A DNA stretch of 64,000 nt from Congeria kusceri (Eukaryota > Mollusca > Bivalvia > Myida > Dreissenidae): assembly GCA_027627225.1 (NCBI GenBank), contig CM051038.1, positions 45,723,843 through 45,787,842 on the forward strand, written 5' to 3'. Below the pieces are notes generated by a model. It saw only the letters and a program-made list of their open reading frames with translations. It made no database searches and was not told where the DNA came from. The translations under genes and the position numbers were made by a program. Within the stretch, counting starts at the first letter, position 1; each line of letters starts with the position of its first letter. This document shows, piece after piece, positions 1 to 11,000 of the stretch.

Positions 1-859
1 CATAATACGTATAGAAAGTATTTCTAATTTGCAAAGCTTTATAAATAAACATTGCCATTTTTTTTTTATTAACACTGCTATTTTGAGAGGTAAGTAATTC
101 TGTAAATTTGATCATATTTGGTCTAAGATAATAAAATGGGCTTATGTAAATCTTTTTAACATCATGATACAGTGTACATTCAAGGATAAAATGGTATTCA
201 TCTTGAAGAACATTGCATAAGTAACATTTTCTTTCTTCATAAGGTATAGCTGTTGGTTTATGCCATCTACCAGTTTCAACTTTAAGTCTATGTGCAGATA
301 CTCTTAATCTGGAGAGGGCCATTCTATACTTAGAAATATTTACATCATTTAAATAAGGTTGAAATTTAAAATCTGATATCAATATGTACGTTTTAGCTCT
401 GCTTGATTCACGTAATTCAGAGTTCCATCTTTGTAACAATATATATGTTACTCTGACTTTAAACATACTTAAAAAGACATCTACATCCCCAACACCTTGA
501 TTTAACCACACATCATTAAAACCACAATTTCCTAATAAATTTTTAACCATATATACCCATGATTATCTATTGGGATAAATATCAAATTCTCTGTACATGA
601 TATAACAAACAATTTTAACATATTTAATAGATTGCATGTGTATTATTTTCAGCCAATATTTAATTACATTAAGTGCATGTCTAACGGATAAAGGTGTTCT
701 TCCCAATTCACCATATATAAAGTTATTCTGTGTTTGTCTTCGGACACCTAGTAATTCTTTACAAAAATGTAAATGTATTCGCTCTATTTGGATACTGTTA
801 TGAAGCCCCCATATCTCTGAACCATAGCTTAAAACAGAATAAATTAGTTTATCGAACAT
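1..859 (-). pseudogene. LINE C-terminal region with CCHC-like knuckle, broken
   Basis: Continuation of the same LINE frame after a TAA at 860-862. It begins with FDKLIYSVLSYGSEIWG, the conserved post-RT block. After a further TAA at 563-565 it contains KVETGRWHKP, then a CYLC...EYHFILEC arrangement, the Cys-Cys-His-Cys knuckle typical of these LINE proteins. Two other LINE fragments in this window (15730-16287 and 52122-53446) carry the same C-terminal pattern. The frame remains open to base 1, so the natural end of the protein is outside the window. Confidence 0.78.
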
Positions 860-997
860 TTATAACCTGTGGTGTATTGTAATATTATTAAATCTTGACA
901 AACATTGTCTTAATTTAAAGATAGCTTTTAAAGATTGTCCAGACAAAATGTCAACAGTTTTTGAAAATGAACTTCGAGAAGAGAAAACAAACCCCAA

Positions 998-2134
998 TTA
1001 AGTAACTTGATCAACAATCTCTAAATGATTATCATCATAGAAAATCTGTACATTTCTCCTCAGTCTTCCTCCTTTTTTAAAAACCATGATTTTAGTCTTT
1101 TGTGAGTTTACCATTAGTTTCCATCTATCGCAATATTGTTTTAATAAATTTAACCCTTCTTGCAAACCAGTCTCAGTCTCTGAAAACAACATAATATCAT
1201 CTGCATACAACAAAATAAGTAACTTAAAAACGTCTAAAGTTATTCCTTCATAATTATTAGTCAGCAAAAATTCCTCAATATCATTCAAATATATCGAAAA
1301 TAAAAAAGGAGACAATGAAACACCCTGACGTACCCCTAGCATACATGTAAAGCTATCACTAACCTCGTTATCATATTTAACTATTGACTTAACAATTCTA
1401 TACATTGAGCGGATGATGTTCAGCATTTTACCCCTAACACCAAGCTTAATAAGTTTATACCAAGTAATATCTCTAACAACATAATCGAACGCTTTAGTAA
1501 AGTCTATAAATGCTACGTACAACTTTTTATTCTTATTCAATAAGTGACTTATTACATTATGTAACACAAAAATATTATCTATAGTACCCATCTTTTGTCT
1601 AAATCCTGCCTGAGCCACTATGTAAACATTATACCTTTCTGCCCAATCTGTTAGTCTGTCATTAAAAAAAATTGTTAATAGTTTCCCTAATGTACTTAAC
1701 AAAGTAATACCCCTGTAATTATTTGTACTATTTATATCCACTTTCTTATGCAATGGTACCACATAACCTTCTGACCATGTTTCTGGAAAGTAACCCAAAT
1801 CAAAAATCTTATTAAACAATTTACAAAGAACTGTCGAAAACACGTCTATTTCACATACATATTTAAACAATTCATTAAGAAAACAATCTGGCCCGCCCGC
1901 TTTACCATTGTTTAATTTCTTACAGCTTTTTTAAAGTTCATTTGTTGTTATAGTACTGTTCAGTTCCTCGAACACAATGTGCAATTCTCCATCTAAATAC
2001 CGTTCATTAAAATATAATATGTCCTCATCTGGTTGAAACAACACAGAATCGGGATCATTTATAGATTTAAAATAATTCACAAAATCATCTGATGTCAATG
2101 AGCTAGAATTGCTTATAACTGACCCCTTTAACAT
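998..2134 (-). pseudogene. LINE reverse transcriptase domain, broken
   Basis: The reverse transcriptase segment. Visible blocks in order: NNGKAGGPD, YRGITLLSTLGKLL, AGFRQKMGTIDN, FIDFTKAFDYV (first catalytic Asp), GVRQGVSLSPFLFSIYLND and the catalytic LYADDIMLF, followed by the thumb block NSQKTKIMVF. The polymerase motifs are all present. An in-frame TAA at 1931-1933 sits just upstream of the first block and another at 998-1000 cuts off the thumb. The reading frame continues unchanged through both stops. Confidence 0.88.
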
Positions 2135-2158
2135 TTTCCAATATAACTTGGCATTATT

Positions 2159-3448
2159 TTAACTAGCTAATTCTAATTTATGTGTTTGTAATTTATCAAA
2201 ATCACATTTTTTATTTCTAACACAAGTTTTGTAGTTTGATCTAGCTTCTACCAGATCTCTCCTGGTAACATCACAAGGCTTGTTTCTATAATAATTTAGA
2301 CACTTATAATAAAAACTCTTCAATTGTTTACAATCATGATCAAAATACACAGCATCTTTACCAGTGTTTATATAACCATTATTACCATTTAAATCTCTTT
2401 TAAATAGAGACTTGCAAACGCCATTAACTGTATCTGTAAAGACCTGAATATTCTCATCTAAATCTGCATTTGACGTTGATACATGTATATTTTCACATAA
2501 AGATTCAAAACGTGTAGCACTATCATGTGAACCTAATACATTCATATACAAATCCTTTTTACTATCATCCCATTTATACTTATATATTAATTTTAAATTA
2601 TCCTCCTTAGCGTTTGAATTATCACCACAATTAAGTTTACATACATTTAAATTAAAAGTAATTACACAGTGATCAGAAACAATATTAGGATCCTGAATGT
2701 TAAATGTTTTAAACAGTTTTAACAACTGACTTTTGCACAAAACATAATCAACAACACTACAACCTTGTGAGTTTACAACCGTAAATTTACCTATGTCTTT
2801 ATCTAAACCACACCTTCCGTTTACAATCCTTAAACCTGTCGCAATACAAAATTCTAGCAATATTTTACCATATTCATTTACCGTTTTATCTTGTCTATTT
2901 CTTAAAATAACATCATCCATAGTATAGTCATCAGGCAATAAATTCAATACGTATTTATTTTCGTTTTCAGCATAATCTGGCTATTGATTTTCAAAATAAA
3001 TCATGTCATTTGTCAATAAATAAAAAATATTGGTGTCATTACATGTTTCTCTGCTACTACCTTGAGGAACATTGTATATCAAACAGAGAAATACATCCTT
3101 ATGTAAATTAAATAAGGTTCCATTTAATTTTAACCACATAATACCATCATCAGTGCATTTCACACATTCAACATAATTAAATAAACGTTCATGTATATAG
3201 GCAATTACACCACCGCTGTCCCTCCTAGCACCTAATGTTTTGTTTTTTCTATTAAGAGTAAAATAATTAAATCGCTCTACATCGTATAACATACTATCAT
3301 TTAACCACGTTTCAGTAAATAATAAAATATCATGTTCACTAAATAGCTGTTTGATTTCTGCAATTTCTAGTTTATTATAGGATTTTCCCTTCAGTCCTTG
3401 AATGTTCAAAACACAAAAGTTGACCTCTCGTGACCCCTCATCGCCGTC
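2159..3448 (-). pseudogene. LINE AP-endonuclease domain, broken
   Basis: The N-terminal part of the LINE protein. Endonuclease signatures include NIQGLKGK near the start, FTETWLN (the catalytic Glu block), GGVIAYIHE and, toward the end, VVDYVLC and SDHCVITFNLN (the catalytic Asp-His block). This domain nicks target DNA to prime reverse transcription. A TAG stop at 2981-2983 interrupts it, followed in the same frame by PDYAENEN. The GDFN-type block normally found in the middle is not visible, so an in-frame deletion is likely. A TAA at 2159-2161 ends this segment. The first methionine is not obvious, and the frame is open up to base 3448. Confidence 0.8.
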
Positions 3449-3451
3449 CTA

Positions 3452-4453
3452 CTTCTTGTCCATTCCATGCGTTTCAATGGCTATCGATTTGTTGTTCCTT
3501 CGAGCCACCACACTACATTATATTATATCCACAATGGATGTTTGAGCGGTTTTGTTTTCCAGGAACATTTCGAATACTTAATCTATGTAGATTGTGTAGT
3601 TATTACAGCTAATTTAATACACTCATCTTCTACAAGTTCTACTAAAACAGAAGGTACCTTTTACATAATATTCTAAGGAACTGAATTTGTTCGAACTCCA
3701 CAATGCCTTAACACGTCACTGTATTCCTACTGTATGTGTTTTGTGTTCATTAGTTTCAGTTACCAATGTAATATATATACCACACTCTAAATTAACTCTT
3801 ATTATGATCGACTGCATACATACCATTGTGTATTTGTTTGCCGCCTATGCACAAACACGTTTTGTTTTTTGACATTAGAGGGTGTAATATTCCGGTGTAT
3901 CAATGACATTGTCATTAAATGAAGAAGTAATATTTTTAATTTATTAACATGGCATGTTTGGAATTTTTAATTGTGTTTTAAGCACGCGCTCAATGCATTA
4001 TGATTGATGCTGCAACATACATGTATATGTACAACATTTAAATTAGCTGTATGTTTTGGCGTGTTTAACCCATATTCATTGAGATTATTAAATTTATTCT
4101 CAAGAAACAACTAGGTTGTATAAAAAGGTATGATCGTTTGACTTCTGTATGATTTGATTGTTGATATTATTTTGTTAATAATCGACAATTCGTGTAAATG
4201 TTGCAAGCCGTGTATTTCTATGGTAATAAATGTATGTTATAATTATTTTTATCGTTGTCTTTTCGGTCAGCAACAGTAAATCAAGCGAAGATACTGTATC
4301 ACACGGTTTAGCAGGATGAAGAACATCACAAAATAAACATGAAAAGCTTGTCGGAGTTTTTCAATTCCTAGATTCATTTCATTTGATGTTTCAATTCCTT
4401 TAGCTCTCGATCACATAAACATGATAAAATACCATCTGCATTTTATTAAACAT
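3452..4453. other. Non-coding AT-rich spacer
   Basis: No coding region, RNA gene or repeat structure could be recognised. It may include the 5' untranslated part of the LINE on its left. Short open frames here have no recognisable motif or codon signal. Confidence 0.4.
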
Positions 4454-7400
4454 GCACGTCGTAAACTTTTCACAGAGATTCCTCCTGTTAAACTGTATTG
4501 CAAACTCCTCACCGTGATCTCCCCTGCTCAGCTATATTGCAGTCTCCTCACATTGATCTCCCTTGCTAAGCTGTATTGCAAACTCTTCACAGTGACCCCC
4601 CTTGCTTAGCTGTATTGCAACCTCCTCACAGTGATATCAGCTGCTAAGCTGTATTACAAACTCTTCACAGTGATTCCCGTTGCTAAGCTGTATTGCAAAC
4701 CTCTCACAGTGATCTCCCCTGCTAAGCTGTATTGCAAAATCCTAACAGTTGTCTCCCCTGCTAAGCTGTATTGCAGTCACCACACAGTTATCTCCCCTCC
4801 TGAGCTGTATTACAATCTCCTCACAGTTCTCTCCCTTGCTAAGCTGTATTGCAGTCTCCTCACAGTGATCTACCCTGCTAAGCTGTATTACAGTTCCTAA
4901 CAATGATATCACGCGCTGAGCTGTATTGCGAACTGTACAAAGTGATATCCCCTGCTAAGCTGTATTACAGTTCCTCACAGTGATCTCTACTGATAAGCTG
5001 TATTGCAAACTCCTCACAGTGACCTCCCCTGCTAAGCTGTATCGAAATGTCCTAACAGTTATCTCCCTTGCTAAGTTGTATTGCGGTCTCCTCACAGTAA
5101 TATACCCTGCTTAATTATTTTGCAATATCCTCACAGTTATCTCCCTTGCTATACTTTATAGTAGTCTCCTCGCAGTAGTCTCGCCTGCTAAGTTGCATTG
5201 CAGTCTCCACACAGTGATCTACCCTGCTAAATTATTTTGCAATCACCTCAAAGTCATCTTCCTTGCTTAGCTGTAGTCTCCTCTGCTAAGTTGTATTGCA
5301 GTCTTCCCACAGCGATCTTCCTTGCTTAGCTGTAACAGTGATCTTACTTGCTAAGCTGTATTGCAGTCTCCTCACAGTTATCTCCCCTGCTAAGCTGTAT
5401 TGCAATCCCCTCACATTGATCACACCTGCTAAGCTGCATTGCAGTCTCCTCACAGTGATCTCCATTGCTAAGTTGTATTGGAAACTTCTCACAGTTATCT
5501 CCCCTGCTAAGCTGTATGGCAAACTCTTCACAGTGACTTTCCCTGCTGAACTGTCTTGCAGTTTCCTCACAGTGATCTACCCTACTTAGCTGTATTGTAA
5601 ATTGCTCGCAGTGATCTCCCCTTATGATCTGTATTGCAATCTTCTCACAGTGATCTCCCGCGCCAAGCTGTTTTGCAAACTCCTCACAGTCAAATCCCCT
5701 GCTAAGCTGTATTACAGTTCCTCACAGTGATCTCCAGTCCTAAGCTTTATTGCGAACTTTACACAGTGATCTCCGCTGCTAAGCTGTATTACAGTTCTTC
5801 ACTGTGATCTCCAGTCCTAAGCTGTATTGCGAACTTTACACAGTGATCTCCGCTGCAAAGCTGTATTACAGTTCCTCACAGTGATCCCCCTGCCCAGCTT
5901 TATTACAAACTCTACAAAGTGACATCCCCTGCTAAACTGTATTACAGTTCCTCACAGTGATCTCCCATGCTAAGCTGTACTACAAAATCTAAACAGTGAT
6001 ATCCCTGCTAAGATGTATTACAGTTCCTCACAGTGATCTCCCTTGCTAAGCTGTATTGCGAACTGTACACAGTGATCACCCTTGCTAAGCTGTATTACAG
6101 TTCCTTACAGTGATCCCCGGTGCTAAGCTGTATTGCGAACTCTACACAGTGAGCCCCCCTGATAAGCTGTATTAAAATTCCTCAGTGATCCCCCTTCTAA
6201 GCTGTATTGCAAACTCTACACAGTGATCTCCCTTGCTAATCTGTATTACAAACTCTTCACAGTAATCTCCCCTGATAAGCTGTATTACAATCTCCTTTCA
6301 GTTATATCCCCTGCTAAGCTATATTGCAATCTCCTCACAGTGATCATCCATGGTCAGCTCTATAACAAACTCCTCACAATGATCTCCCCTACTAAAGATG
6401 ATTGCAATCTCATACAAGTGATCTTCCCTGCTAAGCTGTATGACCCTCTCGTGACAGTGATATCCTCTGCTAAGCTGTGTTACAAACTCATCACAGTGGT
6501 CTCCCATGCTAAGCTGTATTACAAACTCCTCACAATCATCTCCCCTGCAAAGCTGTATTATAAACTCCGCACAGTTATCTCCCCTGCTAATGCAAAGCTG
6601 TATCTCAATCTCATCACAGTGGTCTCCCCTGCTAAGTTGTATCTCAATCTCCTCGCAGTGGTCACCCCTGCTACGCTATATTTCAAACTGCTCACAGTGC
6701 TCTCCCCTGCTAAGCTATATTACAATCTCTTTTCAGTTATATCCCCTTGTAAGCTGTATTGCAATCTCCTCACAGTGATCTCCCCTGCTAAGCTATGTTG
6801 CAAACTCCGCACAGTGATCTCCTCTGCTAAGCTATATTTCAAACTGCTCACAGTGGTCTCCCCTGCTAAGCTATATTTCAAACTCCTCACAACGGTCTCC
6901 CCTGCTAAGCTATATTTCAAACTCCTCACAGCGGTCTCCTCTGCTAAGCTATATTCCAAACTGCTCACGGTGGTCTCCCCTGCTAAGCTATATTTCAAAC
7001 TCCTCGCAGTGGTCACCCCTGCTAAGCTGTATCGCAAATTCCTCACAGTGGTCTCCTTTGATAATGTGTATCGCAATCTCATCGCAGTGATCACCCCTGC
7101 TTAGCTGTATTCAATCAACATCTGACAATGATCTCCCCTGCTGAGTTGTATCGCAAAGTACTCAGAGTGATCGCCCATGCACAGCTGTATTATAAACTCC
7201 TCCAAGTAATCTCCCCTGCTAAGCTGTATTGCAAACTCCTCACAGTGGTCTCGCCTGCTAAGCTGTATTGCATACTCATCACAGTGACCTCCCCTGCTAA
7301 GCTGTATTGTAAACTCATCACAGTGACCTCCCCTGCTAAGCTGTATTGTAAACTCATCAAAGTGGTCCGCCCTGCTTAGCTGTATTACAATCTCCTTACA

Positions 7401-7488
7401 GAGATATCCCCTGCTAAGCTGTATTCCTAACTCCTCACAGTGGTCTCCCCTGCTAAGCTGTATTCCTAACTCCTCACAGTGGTCTCCC
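4454..7488. repeat. 39-bp minisatellite array (left block)
   Basis: About 75 tandem copies of a 39-bp unit containing CTAAGCTGTATTGCAAAC, then a CTCCTCACAGTG-like part and a TCTCCCCTG-like part. Copies vary at many positions, and some are 38 bp or contain small insertions. Because 39 is a multiple of three, homogeneous stretches give long open frames on both strands with 13-residue repeats (SPAKLYCKLLTVI-like on plus, IQLSRGDHCEEFA-like on minus). These are judged to be artefacts. The array is cut at its right end by the Ty3/gypsy element and resumes at 12374. Confidence 0.95.
5697..6195. repeat. Higher-order dimer block within the 39-bp array
   Basis: Two unit types alternate here: one with TATTACAGTTCCTCACAG (about 38 bp) and one with TATTGCGAACTTTACACAG (about 39 bp). 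Together they make a dimer of about 77 bp repeated several times. A shorter stretch of the same alternation occurs near 4889-4985. Since 77 is not divisible by three, the long artefactual open frames are lost in this block. Confidence 0.7.
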
Positions 7489-7712
7489 TGTTTGGTTGGA
7501 GTGTTAATTGACAACAAGTCTATATTACAAATCTTATATTTATTAACACAACACAACTATATGAATCTACTTCGTGAACGTGAGTAACAAGAGAGAGCGA
7601 GAGTGGTTTAATTGAACTGCCACGCTGACGTGTGCACTGGCTATGTATACTGATAAGCCCTGTGGCTCATAGTAGACTGGCTACCCTTAAACATGAGAAC
7701 TATAATACAACA
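7489..7712 (-). repeat. 3' LTR of the Ty3/gypsy element
   Basis: 224 bp, apparently identical to 12150-12373. In element orientation it begins TGTTGTATTATAG and ends CCAACCAAACA. An AATAAA polyadenylation hexamer is present on the minus strand at 7544-7539. Confidence 0.95.
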
Positions 7713-7725
7713 TCTCCTTTTTTTT
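7713..7725 (-). promoter_or_regulatory. Polypurine tract
   Basis: On the minus strand this reads AAAAAAAAGGAGA directly before the TG of the 3' LTR. That is the position and composition expected for the plus-strand DNA primer of an LTR retrotransposon. Confidence 0.85.
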
Positions 7726-8009
7726 AAATTAGTTTCAATATGTAATAAACATAAATTAGTGTATACAATATAGTTTTATGCATATTCAAGAACTATTGAA
7801 AATGCTTAAAATGCCTCTCTGATACTTATAATGATTTAAGTAGTGTCTGGCAATTTCTATCACTATTAACTGATAAATAATTAATCTGACCATCGATTAC
7901 AAAAATCTCAGCTCTAACCACTGCTGCTGTAGTAAAGCTGTTTACGCTAACTGTCACTCATACACTGTTAATCGTAAATCGCAGACTTGATGTAAACTGA
8001 AACAGTTTA

Positions 8010-11000
8010 TCAAATGTCCATTATCTGTCTAGGCTTCACCTGGCGACCGTATCGTGTAGTGTAAACTGGCGGATCATTTCCGCTGATCAAAGGTGGCTTT
8101 GTTTTTGCAGCGACTGGGGATGGTTGTTGTAATTGGCTTGCTTGCCAGTTCAATGGCTCAGAGTTCAAAGGAAGGAAACCATTGCTTTCATTGTTCATTG
8201 TTTCCTCAGCCGGAGTCTGAAAATCAAAGTTTGGTACCTCAGGAAAATATTCATTGGTTTTCATGAGGTGGTGTCGATTACGCCTGTAAGAAACACCATC
8301 AGGTGTCCGAACAGTGTAGGACCTGTCATTGTGTACCTGTGTTACAACAGCTTGTTTCCATGAACCTTTCTCTGATTGCTGAAACCTAACAGACTGACCA
8401 TTGTTTAATGGCTCTAATAGTTTTGAGTGCTTGTCATAATTAATCTTCTGTTTTTCTTTCTGAATCTTAAATTGATCTCTAACTTTTTGATGATTGATGT
8501 TGCAAGGTACTAGTTTGTCGGATGTGACTGGTAAGAATGACCTTATTTTCCTCCCCATAAGTAATTCTGCTGGAGAATAACCTGAATTCAATGGTGTTGC
8601 ACGGTATTCTAATAGTGCAACCTGTATATCTTGACCACTTTCTCTTGCCTTTAACAAAAGAGTTTTAGCTCTTTTCACACAAGATTCTGCCAAGCCATTT
8701 GACCTCGGGTAGTGGGGTGATGACTGAACATGATTGATGTCCCATTCAGCCAGGAAATTTTGAAACTCCTGGGAACTGTAATAGCTGGCGCCATCAGAGA
8801 TTAATTTCTCTGGGATGCCATGGCGTGAAAACCAAGATTGAAGATGTTTAATGACACTTGAACTATTGGTGCTGTTTAATTTGCCTAGTTCAAAGTAATT
8901 TGAGTAATAGTCACAGGCTACAAGGTAGTTTTGACCATTAAATGTAAATACATCAGTGCCAACAGCCTGCCAAGGGTAGAGGGGGATTTCATGGGGTTGG
9001 AGTGGTTCTTTGATGTTTGAACTTCTGTGCTCCAAACAAATTGGGCAATTGAGCACTAACTGTGTGATTTCCGCTGAGATATTTGGCCAGAACATGATAT
9101 CTCTAGCTCTACGTAGACACTTCTCCACTCCCATGTGACCTGCATGAATGATTTCAAGCATTCTGGGTTGTAGTGACTTTGGGATAACAAGTTTGCAACC
9201 CTTCATGATTATTCCCTCTACAACTGTTAGTTCGTCCCGATAATTCCAGAAATCTGAGATTTTAGATGGACATGCCTTTTTTGTGTTAGGCCAACCAGAA
9301 ATAATTGTTTGTTTGAGAACTGAAAGTCTGTTATCTTTCTCAGTTTGTTCCCTTATTTCCTGCATTTTCTTGCTATGAACAGGCAAACTGGTCATAACCA
9401 TATTGACCTGGACGTCTGCTTGGTCTGATAGGTCAGGGCCTGTCTCATTTAACGGTTTCAGAGACAACGTGTCTGGAACAGGAATGTCCTTGCCTGGGCG
9501 GTGTCCGACGTCAATGTCATATGGCTGCATGTGCAGTAACATGCGCTGTAACCTTGCTGGTGCTGCATGCAAATGCTTCTTGAAAATTGAAACCAGCGGT
9601 AAATGATCCGTTTCAACTGTGACCTTTCTGCCATAAACCCATTGGTGGTAACGCTTTAGCCCAAAAAGGATTCCTAAGCATTCTAGCTCAATCATGGCAT
9701 AATTCTTTTGACTGTCTGTAAGTGACTTGCTAGCATACGCTATGGGCTTACCATCCTGCAATAGCGTAGCTCCAAGACCTGTCCTTGAACTGTCTGTCTG
9801 CAAAGTGAGTGGCTTTTTTGAATCAAAGTAGCCTAGTGCCTGACCTGGTTGTGTCAAAATGTCTTTGACCTTGTTAAATGCGTCTATTTGTGGCTTAGCC
9901 CACATGAACTCAGTGTCTTTTGCTAGCAGCTGCCTTAGGGGGTTGGTAACCTGTGATAAATTTGGTGCAAACCGAGACAAATAGTTGACCATTCCTAATA
10001 TAGTTTGCAACTCATTTTTGTTGTTTGGAGGTGGCATGTCCTTAATCGCAGCGACCTTTGCTGGATCCGGCCTGAGACCTTCTGCAGTCAGCAGGTGACC
10101 AAAATACTTAACTTCGGTCAGGCCAACCTCAATCTTGTCCTCGTTGAGGATAATACCTTGGACGAGCGCCCTGTCAAGCACGGCTTTAAGGTTGCTGTCA
10201 TGCTCCTGTCTGGTTCGACCATAGACAAGGATATCATCGACAATTGTGACCACACCATTAAGGCCTTCAAAACATTGGTCCATTCGTCTGATGAATTCGT
10301 CTCCACTCAAGCATAGACCAAATGGTAACCTCAGATAACGATATCTTCCAAATATCGTGCTGAAACATGTCAAATATGACGACTCTTCACTGAGTTTAAC
10401 AGCCCAGTAACCTGATCTGGCATCAAGTTTTGTGAAGTATTTTGCTCCATTAAGGGATGGCAAAATATCGTCAAGTGACCTCATAGGGTAATGTGGACGC
10501 TGTATACATTTATTTAGGTCCGTGGGATCCAAACAAACTCGTAAATTGCCTTGGCCTTTTTCTACAAGAACCATGGAATTCACCCATTCAGTAGGTTCAT
10601 TGACCTTTGTGATAACCCCTAATCTCTCCATTTTGGCCAGTTCGGCTTTGCATCTGTCCTGCAGTGCAACAGGTATTCTACGAGGGGGGTGAACAACAGG
10701 CTTACTGCCGGGCTTTAAATGAATGCTGCACTCACCCTGCATGTTACCTATTCCCTGAAAAAGCTTTGGAAAGTCCCGTACAACAGTCTCTTTTGTCATT
10801 TGACTGTCCGAGGTCTGGGATTCCACTGAGAAAGATAGCTGAATAAGGCCAAAAGTGACGGATGTTTGTAAACTGAGCAAAGGCTGTGACTTTGTATGCA
10901 CTACGTGGAATTCAACATTTTCAGAATGACCAGTACGTGCGTGTATGCATTGTAAGTCAATGGTGCCTTCAGTCTTTAATGGGGTGCCATTGTATGTTGA

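Larger units (their letters stand above)
1..3448 (-). mobile_element. CR1/Jockey-like LINE, nonsense-riddled, runs off the left edge
   Basis: A non-LTR retrotransposon read from right to left. The order is an AP-type endonuclease (about 3448-2640), a linker, a reverse transcriptase (about 1930-1000) and a C-terminal Cys/His knuckle (about 250-180), the usual order for CR1/Jockey-type ORF2 proteins. All pieces share one reading frame, which opens after a stop at 3449-3451 and stays readable to base 1. It is broken only by in-frame stops: TAG at 2981-2983 and TAA at 2159-2161, 1931-1933, 998-1000, 860-862 and 563-565. I see no frameshift. The middle of the endonuclease looks shortened. No ORF1 or 5' UTR was recognised upstream and the 3' end lies outside the window. 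The copy is presumably dead. The clade name is a judgement from domain order. Confidence 0.88.

Noticed and set aside
6223..7104. 293-codon open frame with 13-residue repeats (SPAKLYCKLLTVI-like)
   Set aside because: It is the translation of the 39-bp minisatellite; equivalent frames are open on the opposite strand, and there is no domain or context.
4454..7488. CRISPR-like appearance of regular 39-bp repeats
   Set aside because: There are no unique spacers between repeats, the repeats are contiguous and degenerate, and the genome is eukaryotic.
7101..7556. 151-codon minus-strand open frame with SRGDHCEE repeats
   Set aside because: Same minisatellite read on the other strand, running into the LTR.
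10005..10316. Plus-strand open frames of 60-104 codons across 8133-11784
   Set aside because: Shadows of the minus-strand gag-pol ORF.
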